Assembly (NCBI GenBank): GCA_013365325.1
Contig: JABVXV010000110.1
Span: forward strand, 116,309 to 180,308
DNA: 64,000 nt
Reading direction: 5' to 3'
Origin: Dipetalonema caudispina
Lineage: Eukaryota; Nematoda; Chromadorea; Rhabditida; Onchocercidae
The notes under the pieces were generated by a model. It searched no databases, had not been told where the DNA came from, and saw only the letters and a list, made by a program, of their open reading frames with translations. The position numbers and the translations under genes were made by a program. Each line of letters opens with the position of its first letter. The stretch's first letter is position 1. Shown here one piece after another: positions 46,201 through 58,847 of the stretch.

Positions 46201-46350
46201 ACTGAAAAGAGAAACGATTTTTATAAAATTTCAGAGATTGGGTACTTTACAGAGGAATAAGGAACAGGATAGTCGACGTTATCATTATCAGTATCATTAT
46301 TTCTGTTTGTCTCCACTGATGTCGAATATTTACAACTTCTGAACTTGACA
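40291..46350. other. Large AT-rich intergenic stretch
   Basis: No recognisable gene. It includes trinucleotide-rich patches (TAG/GTA at about 44460-44520, TTG/GTT at about 44970-45060), an A run at 45278-45301, and a TG-rich microsatellite at about 46100-46180. One short minus-strand segment at about 42560-42628 is flanked by a strong acceptor (ttttcgcag) and a donor (gtaaat) but has no partners. Confidence 0.45.
46100..46180. repeat. TG-rich microsatellite
   Basis: Imperfect TGTGTC/TGTGTA units over about 80 bp. Confidence 0.8.
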
Positions 46351-46356
46351 GAATTT

Positions 46357-46704
46357 TCAAAGGTAATTTACACTACAGAGAATTTCTAAATTTGGACGGC
46401 TATACTTTCGTATTTCTTTGAACAGAGAAGATACATGACGAATGAGTTCATCTACAAAGTACGGCTGTATGCGACATGCAATAGTTCTTAACAAGAGATG
46501 CAGGCAATACCTCATATGATCGTGGAGGACAAACCTGACATTCCTGTCCCTGTAACAGAAGTGATCAATTCCTATCATGTAAATATGACCCATACTCGGA
46601 ACTGCTTGCTGTCAGATCGTGATTTTTGCCCTTTCATCTTCGTAACTATTCGTAATCATCTACCAAAAAACCGAGCAAAAGGAAGAAGATACCGGTTTGG
46701 CATA
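46357..46704. other. Segment open on both strands, possible exon of unknown strand
   Basis: The minus strand is open for 78 codons, including RFVLHDHMRYCLHLLL and FVDELIRHVSSLFKEIRK after an acceptor-like ctgttacag. The plus strand is open for 69 codons from ATG 46498, starting QAIPHMIVEDKPDIPVPV with a donor (gtaaat) after NSYH. Both look protein-like, so one is probably the shadow of the other. I cannot choose and recognise neither. Confidence 0.3.
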
Positions 46705-46941
46705 TGATGCTGTAAAAGCGAAACAATTACATGATATGAAATTTCCTACGCAATATCAAGCTTGTTAATGCAACATTATGATTGTGCTTGACGTTTCTCC
46801 TTTCGATGGTAGAAAGCTTTTTTTCGAATAAACCTCTTTTTTTTGATATATAGTTATAGGTTTAATTAAATTTTGGGTGTCAGTCATCCGAAATTGATTT
46901 TCTGATTATTTTCGTTTCTTTTTTTATTATTGCATACACAG

Positions 46942-47068
46942 TGATTGCTTTAAATGCTTTGTATCAGATGTTCCGCGAATTCTCACTGAGTTGAAGCGAC
47001 GGCTGAACTTCCTCGAAAATACAGGCAATGATTTAATTATAGTTTCTCAATCTGCGAATACTAATTAG
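46942..47068 (+). CDS. Candidate exon of unidentified gene
   Basis: After an acceptor (gcatacacag) the frame reads DCFKCFVSDVPRILTELK, then RRLNFLENTGN, to a TAG at 47068. Alternatively it leaves through a donor (gtttct) at 47042 in phase 0, which would match the phase-0 exon at 48048. Amino-acid content is that of real coding sequence. No upstream exon in the required phase 2 was found. Confidence 0.35.
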
Positions 47069-48047
47069 TTTAATTAAAGGTACTAGTTTATCATTATTTA
47101 TGTAGCAATGAAATTTCACAAAAAAAAAAAAGAGATCAGTTTGTGTGGCTTCTTCGCTGCCATTATTCATTGCTTGCGCAGTAAGCAGCTGTTTTCCTGA
47201 AGATGATCTATTGACTGGTAGTTTCTTATTTAAAAATCTTTTCAGAACTCCCAAATTTTACTTCTTTCTTTGAGTTTCGTTATAGTTCATCTCCAAACCA
47301 ATTGTTTCGAAATCTTGGATATAATATTTAGTAAATGATATATTCCTCTTAGATGTCTAATATATTTCGTTTTTAAAATAAGTTCGGAGACTTTGTCATA
47401 AATATTCTCAAATAGGCAGTATTTTAATTTGCCATTTCGCCTGGAAAATTGAGATACTTTTTTCTCTCGATTTCTGTACCCCTTCACTTGGATACATATC
47501 CGATAGTTCTATCTTCGATTATTTAGCATTTGACTAATCTACAATCAAAGCTACCCTGAAATCGGTCATGTGTCAGTAGTCATAATAGACACGAAATAAT
47601 ATTCCACAAATCTACCACTTTTCGAAAAAGTTGGGCGAGTTTTTCTGTTTTGCCTGTATTTTACCGTCAAATATGTATAAATAGCTTCTCTTCCACAACT
47701 ATCAAGAATCATGCTACACATCATAGCTCGGTAGCCCTGCTTCCGTAAGAATAATTATGGTAATTCACAATCCGTTAATCTGTATACGTCCCCAAGTTTC
47801 ATTTTTCACTTCTGGTTCCAGTTTTAGCATTTCTCCCATAGGCTTATACAGATGCATTAATAACTTTATGTTAAATTTCATCTCGGAGTAGTTCTGTCTT
47901 AGAGTAAACGCAAAAAATATGTTGACCATATAGTGACAGTATTATTGCGGTATCGGGTTGCAAAGCTTCGAAGAAATACGGAGATCACTTTCTTACTTTT
48001 CCATTATTTGTTGTAGAATGACTTGCTGTCATATGTAAAGTTTTCAG

Positions 48048-50640
48048 CGGAGATGTAAAATGCCGATATTGCGAAAAGAGGATTTTTATAATCAGCGAAT
48101 GTCACGTGATATAAATGTTGAGCAGTAAGTCAACCCCTGGTTCTATGTGTATCTTTGGCATTTCATTTTATGCATATTGGGTTAGATAGATGCATAATGA
48201 TGTGTACGTCTTGCTATAAATAAATAATTGCTTGAAATTTGTATTTGAAATCCAGTTTGTCCAACATATACATGACGGTGTTGGTCTTTGACAAAATCGG
48301 TGAGTTGTTCAGCTCACACGTCCAAACTTTGTATTACGTGTTTAACCATCCGTAGGGATAAAATTATTAGCGTGACAAACGTGTAATTATGTTTGTCGTT
48401 TCATTTGTTACTGAATTGGCACCTATCTTTCATACCCGATCTACTACTAGTTAATTTTTCGTCATTGGCACTATTTTTAACTCATGCTCTTTTAAAAGTT
48501 TCGTTTTCTTTTTTTTCGCTATTGTTTTTAAAAATCATTCTTAGAATTCCATATTGATCTTATAATTGTTCTACTACAGATTTCATCATCTCCCTCAACA
48601 TTGCTGTAGCAGTCATTCTGTAATGAAAGATCAGCACAATCCCCGAATTTAACTTATTGTTTAACTTCAACAACATGAAGTCATCTCCCGATACTGAAGA
48701 ATTTCCAAGTAGTAACAGTAAGTGCTGATATGTATATTACTGGAGATAGGAAGAGATGCACATCTATTAATTCATACATCTATCTATCTATATATATAGA
48801 TGAATATATATATATATATATAAACAATGATCAATTGGCTATCAAGATTCATATTTTTGATTTTCAGTTTTAGTTGAGGAGAAAGCTGATATATGGAGCA
48901 GAACTTATACAGGCACACTTAGGTTCAGTTTTATTTGACCGATATTACTAAAAATATACAAATATATCTACGAATCATGCACACATCACATTCACACCTA
49001 TACATACAGTCACGTACATTTCATATGTGTATACGTATGTGTCACTCAATTGACCGATTTACGCTGCAACAATACCGACGGTAACGACGACAACGAACTA
49101 AGGAATAGCATGAGTAACTTAAGCGGAACGACTTGATACTTGGCATCGTACCAACAACGCTAATCGTTGCAAAGTTGTTTCACGTATTTATTCGTCAAGA
49201 GGCATATTGCACAAAACGATCAGATAACTGTAAAGTGAATGGTGCATTTTAGCTGATAAGATTCAATTCATATCAGTATAATTACTACTTTCTTTTCTTT
49301 TTCCTTCAATCAGACTAACGGTTCCTCATTTGCGGTTGTTTTGATTTGATCCTGATTTCGTTCATTAAGCGCCCAATTTGTATGTTTATATGTATTTGCA
49401 TCCATTTAATCCTCTTTACTAAACATCTTTCGAAATTTAAGAAGTGAAAAAGGAAACTGGATTATTGGAAGGTTGGTTATTAAAATACATTCTTATGACA
49501 GGAAGTTTGTCATATTGTCTATTCTTTCATTTTCACAACCCAACGGTTCCATCTTTGAATAACCTAAAGCTCCTTTTTTTTTTTAAATTAATCTGATAGT
49601 TCCAAATCAAGAGATTAAAAAGAGAGGAAACAAATTAGCTACAACAAGGCGGACATTCTCATATCACTAAACTGGGTCGTTGTTGTCAACGGTCATTCAT
49701 ACAACTCCCAATTTACATTCTATTTACAGCGATATACATTTTCCAAATGACATCCAATCATTTTATGATTTTCCAAATCCAAATGATGCTATTGGACTCC
49801 GTCAATTGCCGATTTTACGTTGCTGTTTCACGTTGACGATGGGTACCAGAAATCAGTAAGATAATTTCGCTTAATTTTAATTTTACAAAATTTTCCAACA
49901 CTATAATATTCTTGTTATGAAGCAGAAATTGTACGAACCATTGAAAAACACTTTCTTTTGAATTGATATTCAAATATCCACCTGATTATGTTGCATGGTA
50001 GCATACTCATTATAAAATACTGTCAAATACCTTCTCAACAAACAGGTGCAAGGTGTTCAAAAGCGGATTAAAGCTCATTTTCAGATTCCCGTGAGAAACA
50101 TCTGTTTCTTTCATCACAATTTAATGTTTCATAATTACGTATTTCTGTTCATCACATATAAGAAAAAATATAGATATTAGTCGAACGTAAACGTGTACAG
50201 AAAGAATATCACTTTTTCATAGATGTTTCTAAAATTTCATAATTAATCCCAAACTTTCCACAAAAACTGTACCAGTGCTTTTATTTACTTTAACAACACA
50301 CATGGATTGGGAATTTTTCAACCAGAATCTGAACTATATGGTGAAATAGCAAATTGTTCTATCAACTTTTCTTATTTGTTAGCTGTTAGCCGTTAATTTC
50401 TTTTGCTTAATACGTCCTGTTGAAAATAGCTTTGGGTGTCTTTTAAATTCGACTTTCAAATTCAGTTATCGTGAGAGAAATCTTTGGAACGTGAGAAGGC
50501 TATTAAGGAAGGTGAGGGAAGGAAACTCCGGAAACCGTTTGTCTCTTCCTTTTTTTCTTTCTATTTCTTTTCCGATTTCCTTTTAGCTTGTTCAAACGAC
50601 TGACAACATATGGCATCTAATAGGCTTTCATTTACTATAA
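48048..50640 (+). CDS. Candidate multi-exon gene, unidentified protein
   Basis: An exon at 48048-48124 (acceptor gttttcag, donor gtaagt) reads MPILRKEDFYNQRMSRDI with ATG at 48060 only 12 nt after the acceptor. A second possible start is ATG 48675 (MKSSPDTEEFPSSN), ending at a strong donor (gtaagt) after 48717. From there exons 48868-48922, 49730-49855, 50046-50090, 50466-50511 and 50587-50640 join in phase to a TAA, giving about 122 residues. Motifs include EEKADIWSRTYTGTL, FYDFPNPNDAIGLRQ and WNVRRLLRKLV. How the 48048 exon connects is unclear. AATAAA at about 50777 lies 137 nt past the stop. No family, signal peptide or domain is recognised. The small exons at 50.05 and 50.47 kb are the weakest links. 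Confidence 0.4.
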
Positions 50641-50776
50641 AGTGAATTGAATGTTCAAGAAATTCTTCCATAAAAGTTATACGCTTTCTGAATGGATCAA
50701 CCCGACGCATTCCGTAAGATTTTTGAAAAATCCAGAGAAAAATTTATCTTCTTACTGAAGATGGTTGTCTAGCATG

Positions 50777-50782
50777 AATAAA
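50777..50782 (+). terminator. Candidate poly(A) signal for the 48-50.6 kb candidate gene
   Basis: AATAAA in GCATGAATAAAAGC, about 137 nt after the proposed TAA at 50640. Confidence 0.35.
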
Positions 50783-50886
50783 AGCTGAGTATCCCAGTAT
50801 GTGGAGATTTTCCCTCGTTAATGTTAATACTCATACATCCTAAATTTGAATCGTTCATGTTTCTTTCTTTTCTCAAATAATTATAA

Positions 50887-51190
50887 TTAAAGATACGAAA
50901 TTCTGATTGAATTCAAATGATAGCTAGAAATCCCTAGACCGAAAATTACGAAAATGATGTGCAGTATTCTTCCAGTTATTTCATTTCTTCGCTTAACAAA
51001 TTCAATATCTGGTAGTTTCATTTGCTTAAAAGTCCCATTTTTTAAAAGCTTATCAGCAAAACTCGTCGTGTATATGCACCCTTTAATTCTATTTAGATGC
51101 ATTTCCAGTAAATTTCTATCATTCTTTTCGGCGTACAGTTTGTTGCATAGTAATCTTCTGTGTTATATCACTCTTCATTCCATCATTTCG
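50887..51190 (-). CDS. Unidentified minus-strand open frame of about 100 codons
   Basis: Open from about 51190 to a stop at 50887. It includes LYAEKNDRNLLEMHLNRI, TTSFADKLLKNGTFKQMK and LPDIEFVKRRNEITGR, then a hydrophobic stretch. A donor (gtaatt) follows HIIF. Composition is coding-like, while the opposite-strand frame is a Ser/Leu/Phe shadow. No strong acceptor upstream and no family recognised; it may be a single exon or an eroded remnant. Confidence 0.3.
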
Positions 51191-51936
51191 ATCTTTCTCG
51201 TATCCCTCTAAGTAGCCTTCGACATTACTTTCTATTTCATTGTGATAAGAAAAACTGAAACTATTTCTCTTTTTTTGCAAGATCCCCACTAAAAAAAAAT
51301 TATTTCACTTCGAAACAAAACAAATGTATTCATTTAATAGTCTAAACCAAAGGACAAACATTAATGCAAATACAAAAAATGAAAATTCACACTTAAACAT
51401 ATATCTTCCGCTTGCTTATCTTTTGTAAGCCCTTAACTGAATGAAATCTCCTATGGATAGCTAATTGTCATTTTGAAAAACATGTTTAGCAGTATAGTAT
51501 TTAAGTTAACGAATAACATTTTAATTATTTTCATGGCTAATTCAATTATTTATTTTTGATTCATGCCTTTTCTTCCCTTTCTTATGCTTCCTTTTTCCCG
51601 AATTCTTCAGTATACTTCTTAGCTATTCATATTATTACTTTTCCAAACAAATAATTTGTGTTTTTTTTAAAATATTTCTTTCACGAACAGTTAATTCATT
51701 TTCTTTAAAATCATCAGTCTTAAAGAATTTCCAAACAATCTCTTTCTAGTCTCGGATATTTTACTTTTCTCCGTGAATTACACTGAAATTCAAACACTTT
51801 TATTCCTCACTTTTTTTTTGAAATCCGAATACTCTGTTTTACTTTATTCAAAAATTTTTTGAAGTGTTTGTTCCAAGTTAACGAAATTTTATTTTTTCAA
51901 AATACCGTTTTAACCTCACTATTTTAGAGATTAATT

Positions 51937-52180
51937 TTATGCAGAAATTCTCCGGTTGTCTTTAGATGTAATTTTTTCAATGTACTTTTGGTGAGTTGTG
52001 ATTCCGTGTTCCACCAACAAATATTTTATCTTTGCAGTAGATGGCAACTGTTTACTTCCGTTCAAATTACAGTCAATACAAAGTTTGATAAATGAGCAAA
52101 GCAAAAGAAAGACTGGTGTGAACAACTTAAAAGAACGGTTAATTAAGATACAAGAATTTGATAATATAGATAAGCTATAA
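51937..52180. other. Segment open on both strands
   Basis: Plus: after a good acceptor (tatctttgcag) the frame reads DGNCLLPFKLQSIQSLI, then LKERLIKIQEFDNIDKL, to TAA 52180. Minus: STAKIKYLLVEHGITTHQ, then YIEKITSKDNRRISA, to a stop at 51937. Either could be a terminal exon; a transposon remnant is also possible. Confidence 0.25.
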
Positions 52181-53987
52181 TATCAGAGTTTTTTTTCGGC
52201 ACATTGTTTTTTTTACTTAGCAACTCTCTGAAACATTCCGTAACGACAAAAAAAGAAATGAAATGTATGTATAGCTATTCATTATTCGATTATCAGCACT
52301 AAGCTACTTTCATTATTGTCAAATTATCATGGTAATCTTTAGTCGCATATTTCTTCCCCATTATCGTTTTTTGAAGCTCATATTGTTACTTTCTCGAATG
52401 GCTCCGGTGTCATTATCTGTTCATTCTTCGTTGTAATGAAACAGAAAAAAAGAAGTATTTTTCTTCTCATGAGAAGGGAGAGAAAATTTCGAAAAGAAAC
52501 AATTTGATGGGAATTTTTGGTTTTGCCGGCTAAACACTACCCACTTTGAAAATAACTTGAATTTTTGTTCAACAAAGATTTGTTTTCTTTTCTGCAATGA
52601 CTAATGCAAATATACTAAAAAAAATTCCTTTTTTCATAATTATCTCACGCTTTGCAATTTAGAAGCTTTATTTTGAAACGAAGATATAGTAAAATTTATA
52701 AGAATTGCTCTTCAATATGGTATATTTCAGTGCATTTAAATTAACATTAAGTTTGGATTCTTATTTGTCTCAGATTTTTGAATTTTCCGCAGGTATAGGA
52801 TTTCGCTGATTTTAGGAGGATATCTATGATATGTTCAGAACACTATTAAATGTTTATTATAAATAACTTGACAGATTTTCAGCTGTACCTTTTTGCCTTT
52901 CCCAAACTACCGTTTCAAATTTAGCATTAAATTTAAAACATCTGCTGTTCCATAGTCAGTTACCTCTAAAAATTTTCTACATGTTTCATCATATAAGAAT
53001 CAGGAAATTAAGTGTTCCATATTATCATCAGTTTAAACGTTTGTGACATACGTAGCTCGTTGTATTCGACTAGGATAATCTTCTCTTTTTTGCATTTGCA
53101 CAGCAAAGGTTCAGGATATACTTACACATACATTCTGTCGTATTCCAGAATAATTTGGTACTTATTGCTTTGTTAATCTTGATGTTTGTTATTTTTGATG
53201 TCATGTATACATTACTTTTGATTGTATCGCTTGTATAGTGGATCGGACATCTTAGACGGAGTTTTGAAACCCCGCTATTCAAGTATTATATTTAAAGCCT
53301 CATTTAGGAGTTGGCAAGGTTATATGTTTCATTTGCTCTCATTTTGTTTATTTTGATTGATGTCAAAATCGAATTGTAACACTTTTTGTTCAATTATTTT
53401 CACGGTCAATTGTTCTGGAAAGATGAATGTAACAATCAGAGAAACACAATTTCGTATCTGAGCCATTAATAATGACCGATATTAGTGGCAATACAATGAC
53501 GCTGAATTGATTATTTATTTATTTTTATTAGATACCATACACATGTTGTTGCCGTACTGAAATACCGAAAATCACAATTTGCTGACATCGACAATATTCA
53601 GTTGTCATCCTACTTCTAGATGACAACAATCCCTTAAAATTACCGAACAGTTTACAAAACGTTCAGCTAATTTTTTATTTGTATTTTCACCGATCATTCG
53701 AACTATTTCGTATTTCTCTTTCGTTTTGCTTTTTATTTTTTTTATTTTTTATTTGCTTTTTATTTTTCGCTTCCTTTTTCATTCATCGCTTCGTTTATCA
53801 TTTTTCATTTCGTTTCGTTTCCCAATTGTTTGTTTCGTTTTTTATTTTTTGCTCCGTTTTCCTTGTTGAAAACCGTCTGTCTATCACCGCCTGTCTCTTC
53901 GATCACCATCGCTAGTAACATTTTTTTTCGTCAATATCACGTTGCTTATCTGAACAACAACTAGTTCATTCCGTAGCCATTGGTATA

Positions 53988-56333
53988 ATGAAAAACTTGA
54001 CTAATCCCACCACTGATATTATAAGGCTTACATCAACTGAAGTGATTCCAGCGACCGATACTGTTTCTGCCAACAAGGTAACAGGTATGATAGCACACCT
54101 TTGGGTCTCATTGATTTCAAATACCAATATTAATCCTAATCTGATATTAGTGGCATGTTGACAATTGGCCTTAATAACTCATAACTGTATTCTTGAAAAA
54201 GGTTGATAGGAAAGGAACATTTGCGAATATAAATGAATATGCTGAAATATTTTAGTGATCATTCGCGATAACAGTTGAAAATTTTTAAACATTTATTTTT
54301 GCGGAAGATCTGAACTATTTGGTCCATCGTTATCATGGACATAATTTTGGAGATAATTTTTTATCTTATATTAATCAAAATACGAAGGGATGTACAAAAA
54401 CTCAACAAATTTCTTAGCGTTTCATCAAAAAACTGGTTCATTAAAAAGAAATTTTTATGTTCTTTAGCTTAAATTTAGAGATGACAGGTATTGTCTTCTC
54501 TCAACACCTCAATAATTTTCGTTTACTTCAGATTTGAGTCAAACTTTCTGAGGTGTTTCTTCTAGGCATAATAAGTTGTTCCTCTTTTGACTTCTTCCTG
54601 ATTCACCATGATTTCTAATTACATTTTATTACCACCAACAGTGACGGTGCATATTATATGCAGGAACCGCTATCGGAAATGTCAAAATTAATAGTTAGGA
54701 GATTAATCTTATGAATTCAAGTAACATTCAGATATTTTGATTCAAGTCAACAGTCAACAGTCAAAATAAAGCACAAATGATGATCGGTTTTCAGGTGAAC
54801 AAACAATGACGGATTTATTTATGAAATCCGATCAACTTCTCTTTAGCATAATATCCGTATACTGGTGAGACGTACTTACTTCCTCTAAAAATGGTCTCTT
54901 AAATGCACTTGCCGAGATATAGCCTGCTAAATTACCATTGAAAAATATTTGGTGAAGTTGGAACCAATCTTTTTTGAAAATTCCAGGAATGATATTACCA
55001 TCCAGAAACCTCATTTCATTCAACTTCACAGCACTTGACCCTTCTATACCTCGGCTATATTTTGTTAATCAACTTTTTCCACATTTCATGTTTATATTTT
55101 TTCACTTCTGCATGCTGAAAAAAATTGGAATAAATTCCTAAAGATTCTCACTCATCTTTACATTAGCAATTACCCAATAGAATCAAAAACCATGTGCTGT
55201 TAGATCATCTCTTCAAATTGCTGAAATTTATTGAATGCGTAAGTATAAAATATTATTACGGACGGTTATCCGAGAACGAAAATGAGAAAAGCAGTAACAT
55301 AAGTTGAAAAGTAATGCTTATATGCCAGAGGAATAGTAAAATTTAACAAAGGAAATAAATAATATCCGGAATTTAAGATCGTAAACAACAACAAATGTAC
55401 TATGTACAATGTTTTTCTCCTTGATGGAGAAATGTGGATGGCAGTGTATATGTTTTCTGTGTATTTACATTGGAATAGAGATGGCGGGGCGGAGAAGGGG
55501 GTAATAGGACGGGGTGAGGGTGTACCGGGCAATAACGACACACACACATACACACATATATATATATATATATACTGTTAACCGTTCTTGTCAACCGTCA
55601 ATCCTCAGTAATTTGGACTCATTAATTGCTCAGTTTCATTCATTTTTTCCCCTCAATCATTTGCAGCTTGTTGTTGTTTCTTTTTTTTCAAAAGATTTTT
55701 TGTTCAGAAATTTAATAAATTAGTTTGAAATACATAATTAGTTATGCAGAATGTTCACATTTATCAATTATGATGATATACAATAGTAAAATAGATCTTT
55801 GATTCATTTGCTTCAACATCAATGCGAAAAGCACACACAATTTCACCGATAATATTGATCTGGATGGGACCATTAACTTTGAAGACTTAAGAAGAGAAAA
55901 AAAAGAAATAACGGTTACGAAAATTCAGGAGGATTTTTAGTGCCAATTTTCCAGTCATTTTTCAGGTTGCATTTTATTCATTATTGATATTTTGCAAGAT
56001 TCACATTTCCATCTTCATTTCTGAGACGATTTTTTTTCTTTTTTGAACTTCATGACACTTCGACATTATCCAGTCATCTTCATGACCAAACTTGGCTAAT
56101 GAAGACATTTCGGCTACAATTTGTGAGGTAGTAAATTAAAAATACATCAACATCCTTTCAACAGGTCTGATTACAGCATATGCTAAGTCATTAATAGAAG
56201 ACGTGACACTAGTCTTCTACATAAATGAACTATCTCGAATCATTTGCAGTATATTAGTGATATTAATCGGGAATCGGTAGATCAAATTCCCCACAGTCCT
56301 CGTGGTCGACGCACGGATGACGCTTTGCAATGA
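53988..56333 (+). CDS. Candidate three-exon small gene ending just before famk-1
   Basis: ATG 53988 opens an exon to 54084 (MKNLTNPTTDIIRLTS and onward, phase 1). Exon 54795-54856 follows a strong acceptor (gttttcag) and continues EQTMTDLFMKSDQLLFSI to a phase-0 donor (gtatac). Exon 56250-56333 follows catttgcag and reads YISDINRESVDQIPHSPRG to TGA. The joined frame is 80 residues, with no domain I recognise. The TGA overlaps an ATG (CAATGAG) and is followed at once by gtaagg, a good donor, so the last exon may also serve as 5' UTR of famk-1, whose ATG is 107 bp further on. Alternatively all three are non-coding leader exons. Confidence 0.4.
54579..55065 (-). CDS. Candidate minus-strand exon pair, unidentified
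   Basis: A minus-strand frame open from about 55065 reads GSSAVKLNEMRFLDGN, DWFQLHQIFFNGNLAGY and SAFKRPFLEE, ending at a strong donor (gtaagt) at 54880 in phase 0. A following phase-0 exon after ggtgaatcag reads EEVKRGTTYYA to TAG near 54570-54600. No upstream exon found. It lies antisense to, but does not overlap, the exon at 54795-54856. No family recognised. Confidence 0.3.
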
Positions 56334-56439
56334 GTAAGGATTCGGGGATACAGTCAACAGTACAACCAGCGATAACAACGACTTCAATAGTAACAGTATC
56401 ATTAATATCTGCGACAGTTCCAAATAAGACGACAACACT

Positions 56440-58815
56440 ATGCGTATATATATTCGGAAATTGGCATTCATTGTTTGCATCACATTTTTTACTACCATCG
56501 TTTTGCTGTCGGTGATACGGAAGGACGATAGTTCCGGTAAGATAACCATTATGCTACGATAAGAAGTGTTGCAGGACCTTGCTGATACATGGAAATTTCT
56601 TCTTGATGGTACTTATTAGTTCATGATAAGTCGACTTAATGAATAGGTTTTCATTCTTTAGCATCAAATATGACTAATGGAAATTGATCTTCAAATACCA
56701 TTATGAAGATTGCTCGAGCCTCTTGAAATTCTTTCTATTTGGCCGTGGTATCCAATTGATTTACGTATAGCACTTATCTAAATTTTAAAAATCCAATATC
56801 AGCTTCCCCTACTAGAACACTTATAATTAGAGACAAACATAAAAATTTCGCTGGGTATTTGCTGAAATTTCCCAAATTCAATAATTTTTGAACATGTTCA
56901 GTAAGAAAATAATTTGTTTCAGAGTGGTTGAAAAAATATCAAAAATTGAATTTTCCACGACCAATTCCTCATGCCGCTCATGTACAAGAACAAAATATTT
57001 ATAAATTTATGACTAAAGACAGCGATGTTTCCCGTTTCTTTGGTATATAAGTTTTTCAATTTTTTTCTCTAGAATTTTGCTCAATCAAAGCTTATAAAAA
57101 AATCAGTAAAAAAGGGTTTAAAAAACCTCAAAAGAAATCAGCGATGAAGAAATTTTCAAGTTTTCGTTTCGAAGTTTGTAAAAGCGATATGAAAATGAAT
57201 TTTCGCCCAGAATAAATTCATTTGCATCTCCTATCATAAATTGTCGCTTCAAAAAAAAAAGTATTTCAGTACCATATATCAACTGGACACTAGCCAAACA
57301 GCTGGACCAATATTTATTTGATTTAAACATTTCGAAAATGGTTGCAAAAGAATGTCCAAACAACGAAACTTTGCGGCAATTTTGGAAGAACAAGATTGGG
57401 TAAATGATAGAAGTGATATTTGTATATAGTTAGAATTAAACAAACTAACTGCTTTCGTTGAAATCAAAAAAAAATTAATAGCTTCTTTTTTCGTATGCTA
57501 AAAATGATTAATCGGTTGATTTTCGGAAAATATATATTATTAACAATATTTCAATTGTAGAAAAGTTGTACCGGAAAGAGATTCATGGGAGAAATTTTAT
57601 GCAGATATCGGCAGCTGTGATGTATACAGAGATGAAGAAGTATGCAATAAACTTTGGTCACTTTGTTATCACTATGAAAACTGACATTATGCTTACAAAT
57701 CTTCGCAATTTTCATCACTTGAGTTCCTGTCTATGATGATGATTCTCAGCCCATAATGATTGATGACATTACTTTTGTCCATTCCTTTGCTAACACGCGG
57801 ACGTTATTTATTACCTTATGATAGCTGAGAGAAGGATGACCATATGATGGATATTTACACTTATCGAAAAGTGAGAATGCAAGATTCTCCAAACAGAGAA
57901 TATTTTTCCCGAGAAAGGAACCCGCTAAATAGCAATTATACGCTCTAAAGAATTTGCCCTTATTTGAATAACAACGGATCCGGTTGAAATCACACTTTTT
58001 TTTGCTTAAATCTAGAAACAATTTGCATCTTTTCTCGTTCATTTCTGCAGGTTATAGAAAATTTGTTAAACGACCTCACGAAATTACCGTTGAAATCTGT
58101 GTCCATCATGGATGGTGGCACACAGGTTAAGCTTATCTTCACATTTGAAAATGATCAGCAAGCGGTTTTTAAACCTATGCGGTATATTTTTCTCTTTTTC
58201 TTTCCGGTAATAGGATTTATTTAAGAATTTATTTATCTAAGTGAAAAAAGGTAAATTTAGATTTTATTACTCTTTTAGCTACAAAATACAATTTGTCGAA
58301 TATTTATATACATAACTTTTTAAATCATAAATTTAAGTTTCAATCTACCACATTAATTACGTACTATTTATTTGGCTTTTCCCCTACATTCCTCATATTC
58401 TTCAGTCCTACCTTAGGCTTACAAAAGGCACTGTAGTGCTCTGAATTAACCACTTCCTTTTATTACAAAAAAAAATTAACAAACAAATTCGATGCACAAG
58501 AAATCAGTCTAAATACTTAGGCATATTTTGTAAGCTCAAACATTTTTTTTTTTTACTCGTACTAGAAAAATGAAATGTGATAAATTTCAAAATAAGTTTA
58601 GAACACAGAGAATAGTGAAAATTACTATGAATTAAGGAAAATTCACAATGGAAGAGAGTGAAGGTGGAAGATATGATGAAGAAATATTCATAATTCCAGA
58701 TTTGGCCGTGATTATGAATCCGATCCGAATCACTTTTATTTCAGCGATTTCGAACGTCATAATGCTGAAATTGCAACATTTCATGTGGACAAGTATGTTA
58801 TTGAGCTCAAAATTG

Positions 58816-58847
<32 letters not shown>

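Noticed and set aside
48048..48115. Alternative frame with CRYCEKRI and a later Cys-His, resembling a zinc-finger start
   Set aside because: It stops after about 20 residues with no second metal pair; the other frame of the same exon leaves through a strong donor in phase.
58648..58720. Open frame starting ATG 58648 inside famk-1
   Set aside because: Wrong frame; the true exon begins at about 58700 after attccag, where RFGRDYESD continues the FAM20 sequence in phase.
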